The notes beneath the pieces were generated by a model. The model had not been told where the DNA came from and made no database searches. It saw nothing but the letters and a program-made list of their open reading frames with translations. A stretch of DNA of 42,232 bases from Sedimentisphaerales bacterium (GTDB lineage Bacteria; Planctomycetota; Phycisphaerae; Sedimentisphaerales; Anaerobacaceae). Shown in pieces: positions 15,333-22,875 of the stretch. The position numbers and the translations under genes are program-made. Location of the stretch: NCBI GenBank assembly GCA_016931715.1, contig JAFGEF010000029.1, positions 1 to 42,232 on the forward strand, read 5' to 3'. How positions within the stretch are numbered: the first letter of the stretch is position 1; each line of letters starts with the position of its first letter.

Positions 15333-16523
15333 ATGTTAAACCCAAGCAAAATATTTTTGATTTGTTTTTTTGTTTCTTTCTGTCTGACGATTGATGTTTT
15401 CGCACAGGGACAGACGTCTTCAACATTTCCGACCGATAGCGAAGGCCGCATCATTCGCGGCGGGTTCGGCAGAGACAGAGCTGCTCCAATGACTTCACCG
15501 GAGGTTCTGCCTGACCGTCGAGTTGTCTTTCGCCTGCGTGCTCCCAGGGCTGCCGAAGTGAGTCTTACAGGCGAGGTCTTGCCAAGCCAGGGTGCAGGGA
15601 AAATGACCCGCGACTCCAACGGCGTGTGGTCGGTTACGATAGGACCGCTGGCACCGGATATCTACGGGTACTCATTCAATATCGACGGCGTGACACTCTC
15701 CGATCCTTCAAACGGCTGGGTTTTCCCGAGTGTGCGAAGCAGTTCGCAGAGCGCAGTCCGTGTTCCAGGTCAGGAAGAGGAGTTCCTGGAAATCAAGCCG
15801 GTCCCTCACGGTGACGTGCGCATTGTCTATTTCAAGGCTGAGTCAGTGGGCAAGGTTTGCCGTATGCGCATCTACTTTCCGCCCGGCTACGACTCCAGCA
15901 ATGAACGTTATCCGGTACTGTATCTCATCCACGGGGCACCCGAGGACGACGAGAGCTGGACCGCGATTGGTATGGCAAATATCATCATGGACAACCTAAT
16001 CGCACAGGGTAAGGCTAAGCCGATGATTGTGGTCATGCCGTCCTACCATGGGCTGGCTCCAGGAGCGTCAGCAGCAAGAGTACAGGAGAATTACCCTTAC
16101 TTTGCCAGGAGCTTTGCTTTAGATATCATGCCCTTTGTTGAGAAGAGCTACCGGGTGATTGCGGCGCCGGAGGCGAGAGCTTTTGGGGGATTGTCGCCGC
16201 CCGATGTCGTGCCGGACACGATTATTCCGATTCTCGACAAGTTCGGCTACTGGTTGTGCACCAGCAACGGCTTGCGTGCGGCTCGCATGGAATACTATGA
16301 CAAGCAGTATCCGGGTGTCCTGAATGATCCTGCCAATACCAAACGCGTTAAGCTGCTGATGGGTGACGGGTCCAACGCCATGACATTTACCGAGTCCCAG
16401 TATATGGCAGCAGAGTTCAAACACCGCGGCTACGATGTCACCTACTACCAGACGGACGGCACGCACAGTTGGCGATGGTTCCGCCGATACCTGAACGAAC
16501 TGGCGCCAAAGTTGTTCCGATAG
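15333..16523 (+). CDS. Secreted esterase: E-set N-terminal domain plus alpha/beta hydrolase (CE1/enterochelin-esterase-like)
   Basis: This 396-residue protein has a signal peptide to about residue 24. An immunoglobulin-like E-set/CBM48-type domain (VVFRLRAPRAAEVSLTGEVL) covers about 65-150. An alpha/beta hydrolase domain (IYFPPGYDSSNERYPVLYLI, HGAPEDDESWT) covers about 160-395. The family is the feruloyl/acetylxylan and enterochelin esterase group. The C-terminal THSWRWFRRYL carries the probable catalytic His. The nucleophile elbow is odd: the family usually shows GLSMGG, but here it is GLSPPDVV, keeping Ser and losing the following glycines. Activity is therefore uncertain. It sits between the SMP-30 and GH8 genes, fitting removal of ester groups from xylan. 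Confidence 0.85.
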   Translation: MLNPSKIFLICFFVSFCLTIDVFAQGQTSSTFPTDSEGRIIRGGFGRDRAAPMTSPEVLPDRRVVFRLRAPRAAEVSLTGEVLPSQGAGKMTRDSNGVWSVTIGPLAPDIYGYSFNIDGVTLSDPSNGWVFPSVRSSSQSAVRVPGQEEEFLEIKPVPHGDVRIVYFKAESVGKVCRMRIYFPPGYDSSNERYPVLYLIHGAPEDDESWTAIGMANIIMDNLIAQGKAKPMIVVMPSYHGLAPGASAARVQENYPYFARSFALDIMPFVEKSYRVIAAPEARAFGGLSPPDVVPDTIIPILDKFGYWLCTSNGLRAARMEYYDKQYPGVLNDPANTKRVKLLMGDGSNAMTFTESQYMAAEFKHRGYDVTYYQTDGTHSWRWFRRYLNELAPKLFR

Positions 16524-16539
16524 AATAATAAGAACGATT

Positions 16540-16567
16540 ACCTATTGAAGAAGTATAAGGACAGATG
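16540..16567. repeat. Short dispersed repeat, copy 1
   Basis: ACCTATTGAAGAAGTATAAG followed by GACAGATGA matches 29901-29928 (ACCGATTAAGAAGTATAAGG, then ACAAATGA) with three substitutions and one single-base gap. It lies in the gap between the esterase and GH8 genes. Its nature is unknown. Confidence 0.5.
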
Positions 16568-16623
16568 ATAAAATAAATTACAATTATTGTAAGAGTTTTA
16601 TAATAATTCAATTGGAGGTAATT

Positions 16624-17940
16624 ATGAACTCAAAGCAAAATTATAAGAAAGTTTTACTATCGGTTACTTTCACCCTCACTCTTGCTTTTTATTTTACAAT
16701 CTGTTCGGGGGCTGCAGCAGGCTTAAAAACTGAAGATGGTTCAGGTGCATATGCCAGCGGCAAATACCGTAATCTTTTTGTTGAAGCCGGCCATTCCGAA
16801 CACGAAGTCCAGGCGAAAATCAACGCCGCATTCCAGCAGCTTTTCGGACCAGACCCAAACAAGACATTCTATTTCCCGGCAGGTTCCAACGAAAATGGAC
16901 CTTTAGGCTATGTCTGTGCCATATATGAGAATGATGTGCGTTCCGAAGGTATGTCCTATGGCATGATGATTACAGTACAAATGGACAAAAAAGCCGAGTT
17001 CGATGCTATATGGAACTGGTCGAAGACCTACATGTACCATGACGACCCAAATCATCCAACGTACGGTTTCTTCTCATGGCAGATGCGGCGAGATGGAACC
17101 GCTATGAGTGAATTACCGGCGCCAGATGGCGAAGAATATTTCGCGATGGCTTTATACTTCGCGGCCAACCGCTGGGGCAATGGAAAAGGCATTTACAACT
17201 ATAAAGCCCATGCGGACAGGCTGCTGACCGACATGGTACATCGTCAGCAGATTACCGGCTCTGTCGGAGGAGGACGGTTTACGATGAAACAAACAGTCGG
17301 CAAAGAAGTAAATGTGGAACATGCCATGATTCTCTTCTCGCCCGACTCGCGGAACAATATGACCGATCCGTCTTATCATCTGCCCGCGTTCTACGAGTTG
17401 TGGTCACGCTGGGGACCGGAAAATGACCGTGCTTTCTGGGCTCGTGCCGCCCAGGCAAGCCGCGATTTATTCCAGCGTACGGTTCATCCCAGGACGGGAC
17501 TCAATCCCGCTTATGCCAATTTCGACGGCACGCCATACGGCGGCGCCCGAGGTCAGGGCGCTTTTCGACTTGACTCCTGGCGCACCGCGAGTAACTGGTC
17601 TGTGGACTGGTCTTGGTGGGCAAAGGACCCGCGTGAGCAGGAAATCAGTGACAGGCTTCAGGCATTTTTCGAGTCTCAGGGAATAGATAACTACGCAAAT
17701 CAATTCACTCTCGATGGCACTGTCCTTAACGTGCCGCGACAGGGACACTCGATCGGTTTGGTTGGAACAAATGCGGCAGCATCGCTGGCGGCTACTAACA
17801 CTGAGCGTGCAAAAAAGTTTGTCGAAGCTTTGTGGAACGCCGAAATTCCCACCGGCCCGGAACGGTACTATGACGGGGCGCTGTATCTTATGAGCCTGCT
17901 TCATTGCAGCGGCCAGTTCCGTATCTGGAACCCAAGGTAG
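16624..17940 (+). CDS. GH8 reducing-end xylose-releasing exo-oligoxylanase
   Basis: This glycoside hydrolase family 8 enzyme of the Rex type cleaves xylose from the reducing end of xylo-oligosaccharides. It is 438 residues from the ATG at 16624, chosen because GGAGG stands 5 nt upstream; a TTG at 16612 would place that motif inside the gene. A signal peptide covers about 1-30. The characteristic segment DVRSEGMSYGMM carries the general-acid Glu (about residue 108). Further family signatures are DGEEYFAMALYFAANRWG, FRLDSWRTASNW (candidate general-base Asp, about 317), VDWSWW and CSGQFRIW near the end. The signal sequence points to the periplasm or outside. It fits with the esterase, GH43 and carboxylesterase genes in breaking down decorated xylan fragments. 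Confidence 0.93.
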   Translation: MNSKQNYKKVLLSVTFTLTLAFYFTICSGAAAGLKTEDGSGAYASGKYRNLFVEAGHSEHEVQAKINAAFQQLFGPDPNKTFYFPAGSNENGPLGYVCAIYENDVRSEGMSYGMMITVQMDKKAEFDAIWNWSKTYMYHDDPNHPTYGFFSWQMRRDGTAMSELPAPDGEEYFAMALYFAANRWGNGKGIYNYKAHADRLLTDMVHRQQITGSVGGGRFTMKQTVGKEVNVEHAMILFSPDSRNNMTDPSYHLPAFYELWSRWGPENDRAFWARAAQASRDLFQRTVHPRTGLNPAYANFDGTPYGGARGQGAFRLDSWRTASNWSVDWSWWAKDPREQEISDRLQAFFESQGIDNYANQFTLDGTVLNVPRQGHSIGLVGTNAAASLAATNTERAKKFVEALWNAEIPTGPERYYDGALYLMSLLHCSGQFRIWNPR

Positions 17941-17998
17941 CACTACTGGGAAAAATAAATCGAGAAAGTGGGCTTATTGAAAAAGCAAATATTTTTCG

Positions 17999-18058
17999 TT
18001 GCATATCAGATTGATAAAATATAAAATTATCTTGTAAATATTTCCTGATGTTTAGGAA
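17999..18058 (+). promoter_or_regulatory. Shared promoter/leader element, copy C (upstream of GH43)
   Basis: TTGCAT (17999-18004), a 17-bp spacer starting ATCAGATTGAT, and TAAAAT (18022-18027) stand 64 bp before the GH43 start. The same arrangement, with a related spacer, is found at 22615 and 28714. Similarity continues weakly to about 18058, where TTTCCTGATGTTTAGGAA forms a small hairpin. The ATCAGATTGAT core is an imperfect palindrome and could be an operator; this is inference. Confidence 0.6.
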
Positions 18059-18091
18059 TAAAATGGAAATCTGTTAATTTTATGGAGATGA

Positions 18092-20299
18092 ATGATCATG
18101 AACAGAATGATATTAACAACAATTCGGCTAACAATACTTTCTTTGATTACTTGTACTTTATTTTCCTGCACTTCAAAAGCTACGAACAAATCGGAGACTT
18201 TTTCTATCCGTATAACAGAAAAGCCTTTGACATTTTGCAATCCCATCAGCATAAATGTCGGCTCACAAAGAGTCGGCAGGATGGGAGAACCGGTTGTAGT
18301 CCTTTACAAGGATGATTATTATCTAATTACCGGCGGCAGCGGATACTATTATTCGAATAATATGAAGGACTGGACCTATGTTAATGCTCCGAACTATCCG
18401 AGGGGCGTTCCATCGTGTGCAACTGACGGCGAAACTATGTATGCTTGTGCGATGAACTCAAGGAATGTTTTCGCAAGTACTGATCCCAAGAGCGGCGTAT
18501 GGACACAAGTTGGTACTTTGGATAGTGACAGGTATGGCGATGCTGACTTGTTTATAGATGATGACGGCCGGTTTTATATGTACTGGGGCTGGTCACAGAT
18601 TTTGCCAGTCCAGGCCGTTGAACTGGATCCAAAAACATTTAAGGAAATAGGAAAACCAGTAGTCTGTTTCTTTGGTAACTATAAAGAGCATGGTTTTGAG
18701 CGAAGAAGACCCGATGATCTGATATTTCCATATTTCACTCACAGGCCGTATTTCCCTGAAGAATATCCCTGGATAGAAGGACCCTGGATGATAAAGCATA
18801 ATGGCAAATACTATCTGCAATACGCCGCAATAGGTCTGGAATTTGCGTCTTATTCTCATGGTGTCTATGTCAGTGACAGTCCTCTCGGGCCATTTGAGTA
18901 TTCACCGCATAATCCGCTTACGTTCAAAACAACCGGATTTATGGTCGGTGCGGGGCATGGAAGTACCTTCCACGACAAAAACGGGCAATTATGGACTATT
19001 TGTATGGTTCCTTCATTCTATGGCGGCGGCAGAGGCAGTTCAGAGCTCGCTTTATTCCCGACCGCTGTAGATGCTGAAGGCGTTATGCACTCGAATACTG
19101 CTTTCGGCGATTACCCGCAATATTATCCCGGCATAATAGAAAATGCGGCTAAAAGTAACTTTACAGGCTGGATGCTGTTATCCCATAAGAAATATGTAGA
19201 GGTATCTTCCTCTCTCGAAGGATTCAAACCTGCTAACGCCGTAGATGAAGATATGATGACCCACTGGGCGGCCGCGACAGGGGACGCCGGAGAATATATG
19301 ACAGTTGACCTTGGCAGGCAATGTGATATATATGCTATGCAAATCAATTTTGACCAGCAGCAAGATCCAAATGCACAAGGCGCAAGAGGCGGCAGAGGCA
19401 TGGGTGGATTTGGCGGCGGCATGGGAATGGGAATGGGCGCCAGAGGCGGCGGAGGCGGAACTCCTACCCGTTATCAATCTTATACAGTACAGGTTTCAAA
19501 TGACAATAAGAACTACTCGATGCTCATTGACAAAAGTAATAACACACAGGATCTAAGGCACGATTATATAGAACTTGCCGAATCCGTAAAAGCAAGATAC
19601 GTAAAATTGACCAACGTATTTACCCAGAATAATGGAATGTTTGCGGTTAAAGACTTCAGAATTTTTGGTAACGAGAAAAATGCGAAATTTACAAAGGTCA
19701 AAGATATAATGGCTGCCCGTGACCTTGAGGACCCTCGTGATGCGACTATTACATGGCAGCCTGTTAAAAACGCCGACGGCTACGTCGTTCGTTATGGTAT
19801 CGAGCCGGACAAGCTCTATAATAACTACATGGTTTATGATACTCATACTATAACTATCTACAGTCTCAATAAAAATGAAAAATATTTCTTTGGAGTTGAA
19901 GCATTTGACAGCGGAACAGATTACTACAGAGAAAAAACCGAACAAACGATGGGCAGAGGTGCGGAAATTGAACTTTCAGGCGGTAGAGGCGGTGGTGCCG
20001 GAATGGGGATGAGAGGCGGCGGCTCGTCTGTAAGAAAAATGACCTATGAAGGCGTAAATGAATATGTATTTGAAAATATCACACCCGGTACATACAGATT
20101 AAATCATACTTTCGGTCCTGTACTTTGGACAGGCCAGTTAACGGAAGCTGAACTGATTGGTTCAGGCGATAAGCCCACACTGACAGCCACGCTTACCCCT
20201 CTCGGTACAGGGACAAAAGTCCTTGGCAAGATGGAACTGAAAGTTGTCCCCGGCCAGCAAAGCGGTAAAATCATAGTGACATTTAATTATGACAAATAA
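18092..20299 (+). CDS. GH43 family lipoprotein with F5/8-type C (discoidin) and Fn3-like domains
   Basis: The 735-residue protein has a lipoprotein signal (LSLITCTLFSC). A five-bladed GH43 propeller covers about 45-350: DADLFIDDDGRFYMYWGWS with a candidate pKa-modulating Asp, and WIEGPWMIKHNGKYYLQYAA with the candidate acid Glu. The N-terminal base motif, usually x-D-P, reads GEPVVVLYKDDYYLI, so Asp is replaced by Glu. A discoidin-like domain covers about 360-520 (VDEDMMTHWAAATGDAGEYM) and is interrupted by a Gly/Met-rich loop around 424-450. An Fn3-like domain follows, with a second Gly-rich loop near 630-650. An arabinofuranosidase or xylosidase role fits the locus. GGAG precedes the start; ATG at 18098 is an alternative with better spacing. 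Confidence 0.88.
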   Translation: MIMNRMILTTIRLTILSLITCTLFSCTSKATNKSETFSIRITEKPLTFCNPISINVGSQRVGRMGEPVVVLYKDDYYLITGGSGYYYSNNMKDWTYVNAPNYPRGVPSCATDGETMYACAMNSRNVFASTDPKSGVWTQVGTLDSDRYGDADLFIDDDGRFYMYWGWSQILPVQAVELDPKTFKEIGKPVVCFFGNYKEHGFERRRPDDLIFPYFTHRPYFPEEYPWIEGPWMIKHNGKYYLQYAAIGLEFASYSHGVYVSDSPLGPFEYSPHNPLTFKTTGFMVGAGHGSTFHDKNGQLWTICMVPSFYGGGRGSSELALFPTAVDAEGVMHSNTAFGDYPQYYPGIIENAAKSNFTGWMLLSHKKYVEVSSSLEGFKPANAVDEDMMTHWAAATGDAGEYMTVDLGRQCDIYAMQINFDQQQDPNAQGARGGRGMGGFGGGMGMGMGARGGGGGTPTRYQSYTVQVSNDNKNYSMLIDKSNNTQDLRHDYIELAESVKARYVKLTNVFTQNNGMFAVKDFRIFGNEKNAKFTKVKDIMAARDLEDPRDATITWQPVKNADGYVVRYGIEPDKLYNNYMVYDTHTITIYSLNKNEKYFFGVEAFDSGTDYYREKTEQTMGRGAEIELSGGRGGGAGMGMRGGGSSVRKMTYEGVNEYVFENITPGTYRLNHTFGPVLWTGQLTEAELIGSGDKPTLTATLTPLGTGTKVLGKMELKVVPGQQSGKIIVTFNYDK

Positions 20300-20330
20300 T
20301 AATATAGTGTATAGTGTTCTATTATGATAC

Positions 20331-20401
20331 TTGTCATGCTGAGCCGCAGGCGAAGCATCTGGCTATCGATGCCCAGATTCTTCGTTTCACTCAGAATGAC
20401 A
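20331..20401. repeat. REP-like inverted repeat
   Basis: TGTCATGCTGAG (20332-20343) and CTCAGAATGACA (20390-20401) are inverted with one mismatch. The inner part (GAAGCATCTGGC / GCCCAGATTCTTC) also pairs. Such TGTCATNCTGAG repeats are widespread in bacterial genomes. It lies between the GH43 and carboxylesterase genes, and the longer frame through it is not a real N-terminus. Confidence 0.7.
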
Positions 20402-20464
20402 CACTTTGTTTTTAAAGTTATAGAAAATCAGCAATTAGTGTTTAGTGAAAAAAGGGATGTTGTT

Positions 20465-21901
20465 ATGAAGAAAATATTTGTGTTACTGTTGGTATTGAGC
20501 GTAACGCTGTTAATCTCGTGCTCAAGTTTTGATTTTATTTCAAAATCGAATCCGGTATTATCTGTCGAAGGCGGCAAAATTGTCGGCGTTGAGACTCCCA
20601 CTAAGGGGATTATCGCCTATAAGGGGATTCCTTTTGCCGCTTCCCCGGTTGGAAATCTTCGCTGGCGCGAGCCGCAGCCCGTTGTGCCGTGGAAAGGCGT
20701 TAAAAAAGCTAAAGCATACGGTGCGGCTGCTTCACAAAAAACATGGGACCCGAATAGTTTTTACGGCAGGGAATGGCGGGCCAGCGGCTCAGTTCCGTTT
20801 GAGGAAGACTGTCTCTATCTGAATGTCTGGACACCTGCGGCAGGTCAAACCGATAAGAAACTGCCTGTCGCAATGTGGATTCACGGCGGCGGTTATCGCG
20901 AAGGTTTCGGCTTTGAACCTGAAATGGACGGCGGCGAGGATTGGGCTTCACGAGGCGTCATTTTTGTACAGGTTACTTACCGTCTCGGTGTTTTCGGATT
21001 CTTTACGCATCCTCTTTTATCGGCGGAAAGCCCGCACGGTGTTTCCGGAAATTACGGCGTTATGGACCAGGCGGCGGCATTAAAATGGATTCATAACAAT
21101 ATCGCACAGTTCGGCGGCGATCCTGATAACATCATGATTTTCGGCCAGAGCGCAGGCGCTGGAAGTGTCCAGACATTGTGTGCTTCACCAATTTCAAGAG
21201 GCTTGATCAGCAAGGCAATCAGCATGAGCGGCGGCGGCCTGGGCGATTCAAGACAAAGCGCGTCTTTTGGGGAAGTCCAGACGACAAACAAGGCTCTGAT
21301 GGACCATTATGGAAAAACAACATTAGAACAAATGCGTGCTCTTTCGTTCGATGAGCTGACGAAAATGGCAAATGACTATCCGGCAGCCGCCGGCAATCGC
21401 CTGAGATGGAGTCCTGTTATTGATAATTATTTCTTAACCGGCTCATTCAGTGACACTGCTCGCGCCAATGAAATTCCCGACATTCCTTACATGTTCGGAT
21501 TTACTGCCAACGACATGTCTGATGCGACAAAGCCGATTCAGGATTTCTGTGCCCTGCGCGCCGAAAAGAGCAAAAAGCCGGCCTATGCCTATATATTTGC
21601 ACGACAACTGCCCGGCAAAGACGGCGGCGCTTTCCATTCTTCGGATTTGTGGTACGTGTTCCATTCGTTCAGGCATAGCTGGCGGCCTTTCACAAAAGGA
21701 GACGAAGCTTTGAGTTTGCAAATGGTTGACTACTGGACTAACTTCGCCAAATACGGCAATCCGAACGGCAAGGAAGGCGGCATCTGGACTGCTTATACGA
21801 AAGAGAAACCTGAATTTATGAATTTAGATGCCAATGAAAATGAAGCGCTATGCACAATGACCGCAACACCCAAATTCATGGGCAACGCTCCATTGAACTA
21901 A
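20465..21901 (+). CDS. Type B carboxylesterase lipoprotein
   Basis: This serine esterase of the carboxylesterase/para-nitrobenzyl esterase family is 478 residues from the ATG at 20465. That start is chosen because it gives a lipoprotein signal (MKKIFVLLLVLSVTLLISC) and lies just past the REP-like repeat. Family signatures are GIPFAASPVGNLRWREPQPV, EDCLYLNVWTP, the oxyanion HGGGYREG and the nucleophile elbow GQSAGAGS. The C-terminal FHSSDLWYVF carries the probable catalytic His. The natural substrate is unknown. Beside GH8, GH43 and a CE1-like esterase, deacylation of hemicellulose fragments is likely. It is the last gene of the carbohydrate cluster. Confidence 0.92.
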   Translation: MKKIFVLLLVLSVTLLISCSSFDFISKSNPVLSVEGGKIVGVETPTKGIIAYKGIPFAASPVGNLRWREPQPVVPWKGVKKAKAYGAAASQKTWDPNSFYGREWRASGSVPFEEDCLYLNVWTPAAGQTDKKLPVAMWIHGGGYREGFGFEPEMDGGEDWASRGVIFVQVTYRLGVFGFFTHPLLSAESPHGVSGNYGVMDQAAALKWIHNNIAQFGGDPDNIMIFGQSAGAGSVQTLCASPISRGLISKAISMSGGGLGDSRQSASFGEVQTTNKALMDHYGKTTLEQMRALSFDELTKMANDYPAAAGNRLRWSPVIDNYFLTGSFSDTARANEIPDIPYMFGFTANDMSDATKPIQDFCALRAEKSKKPAYAYIFARQLPGKDGGAFHSSDLWYVFHSFRHSWRPFTKGDEALSLQMVDYWTNFAKYGNPNGKEGGIWTAYTKEKPEFMNLDANENEALCTMTATPKFMGNAPLN

Positions 21902-21916
21902 CAGCGAATATAAGCT

Positions 21917-21982
21917 TCTGCAAAATTGAAGTTAGACATATATTGTATGAAGAAAATCGTTTTAAAAGATTTTCTTCATACA
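21917..21982. repeat. Truncated MITE-like element, copy 3
   Basis: This copy keeps the left terminal repeat (TCTGCAAAATTGAAGTTAGA) and the complete first internal hairpin of the element at 4009. It stops exactly at the end of that hairpin (CTTCATACA, 21982). The right half is missing and is replaced by unrelated sequence before the zinc-ribbon gene. Confidence 0.8.
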
Positions 21983-22051
21983 AAAGGCAAAGAGGACACA
22001 GAGATAATAATAGAATACCTGTGAAACTTTTTATGGAGTTGATGGAGTTGT

Positions 22052-22444
22052 ATGGGAACATTATATTCAGCGATATGTAATGACTGCGGGGAAAAATTCC
22101 AGGTTAGTGACGGTGGAGGTTTTTCCTTTCATCTTCTAAAATGTGACAAATGCGGTGCGGATAAATCTTTGAATTTTGATAGTCTTGGTGACATACACAA
22201 AAGATATATTAAAGGCCTTTCTGTGCCGTATTCTACAGCAACCGCTGAGAAAGATAATTATATTCGGGAAAATTATCATGGTGAACCGATTGACGAACAA
22301 CACTATCACAAAGAAGTCGAAAAAATCGCGGGTAATTGTAAATGCGGAGGGCAATATAAGTTTAACGCTCCGGCGAGATGCCCAAACTGCAAATCCGCAA
22401 ATATTGCACGAGACCCCGATGACAGAATGATATTTTATGACTAA
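22052..22444 (+). CDS. Small double zinc-ribbon protein, unknown function
   Basis: This 130-residue cytoplasmic protein has two Cys-pair sites. The N-terminal one is C-x2-C (ICNDCGEKF), paired with CDKCGADKS. The C-terminal one is CKCGGQYKF, paired with CPNCKSAN. The centre is charged and Tyr-rich. Nucleic-acid or protein binding is possible, but nothing specific can be said. GGAG stands 4 nt before the ATG at 22052. It directly follows the truncated repeat element and has no close operon partner. Confidence 0.75.
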   Translation: MGTLYSAICNDCGEKFQVSDGGGFSFHLLKCDKCGADKSLNFDSLGDIHKRYIKGLSVPYSTATAEKDNYIRENYHGEPIDEQHYHKEVEKIAGNCKCGGQYKFNAPARCPNCKSANIARDPDDRMIFYD

Positions 22445-22614
22445 CAATTTCCAAAAATGCAACTTCTTGAAAATATTAATATGCACAATGTGAATATCCC
22501 GCAAAGGCGCAAAACTCGCTAAGTTTTTTTTGAACATTTATCTTTTGATATTTGAATTTGTTTAGGATTTAGAAATTAGATATCAGAAATTTAGCTATTG
22601 TTTTAAATTTTATA

Positions 22615-22739
22615 TTGCCTATCATATTGGTAAGATATAAAATATTATTTGAGGTTTTTTCAGAATATTGAGAGTCGTATGTAAAGGTTTTCCGGCGGTC
22701 TTACTTTTTTCAAGCCTCCGAGAGGTACTGATGCAGGAT
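22615..22739 (+). promoter_or_regulatory. Shared promoter/leader element, copy A (upstream of UroD-like gene)
   Basis: TTGCCT (22615-22620), a 17-bp spacer beginning ATCATATTGGT, and TAAAAT (22638-22643) are followed by about 95 bp that match copy B at 28714-28839. Shared stretches include ATTTGAGGTTTTTT, TGTAAAGGTTTTCC and TGCAGGAT. A partly palindromic GGTCTT...CAAGCC segment could fold in the RNA. It occupies much of the 431-bp gap between the zinc-ribbon and UroD-like genes. Confidence 0.6.
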
Positions 22740-22780
22740 ATGAAAATATGGCAATTGAACTAAATTAGTTAGGTGTCCCC

Positions 22781-22810
22781 AGATATAAACAGATATAGAT
22801 AGATATAGAG
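22781..22810 (+). repeat. Three helically phased direct repeats
   Basis: AGATATA recurs at 22781, 22791 and 22801, exactly 10 bp apart, about 65-95 bp before the UroD-like start. The phasing would put the repeats on one face of the helix, as in some activator sites. This may equally be a small tandem expansion. Confidence 0.5.
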
Positions 22811-22875
22811 AAAGTGATTCACCGACTGAACTATAAAACTTAACCCAATAAAGATATTTAGGGAGGTATTGCTAA

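Noticed and set aside
20324..20464. N-terminal extension of the carboxylesterase
   Set aside because: The extension translates the REP-like repeat; the lipoprotein signal starts at 20465.
22781..22810. CRISPR-like repeats
   Set aside because: Units are 10 bp with no spacers, and no cas gene is nearby.
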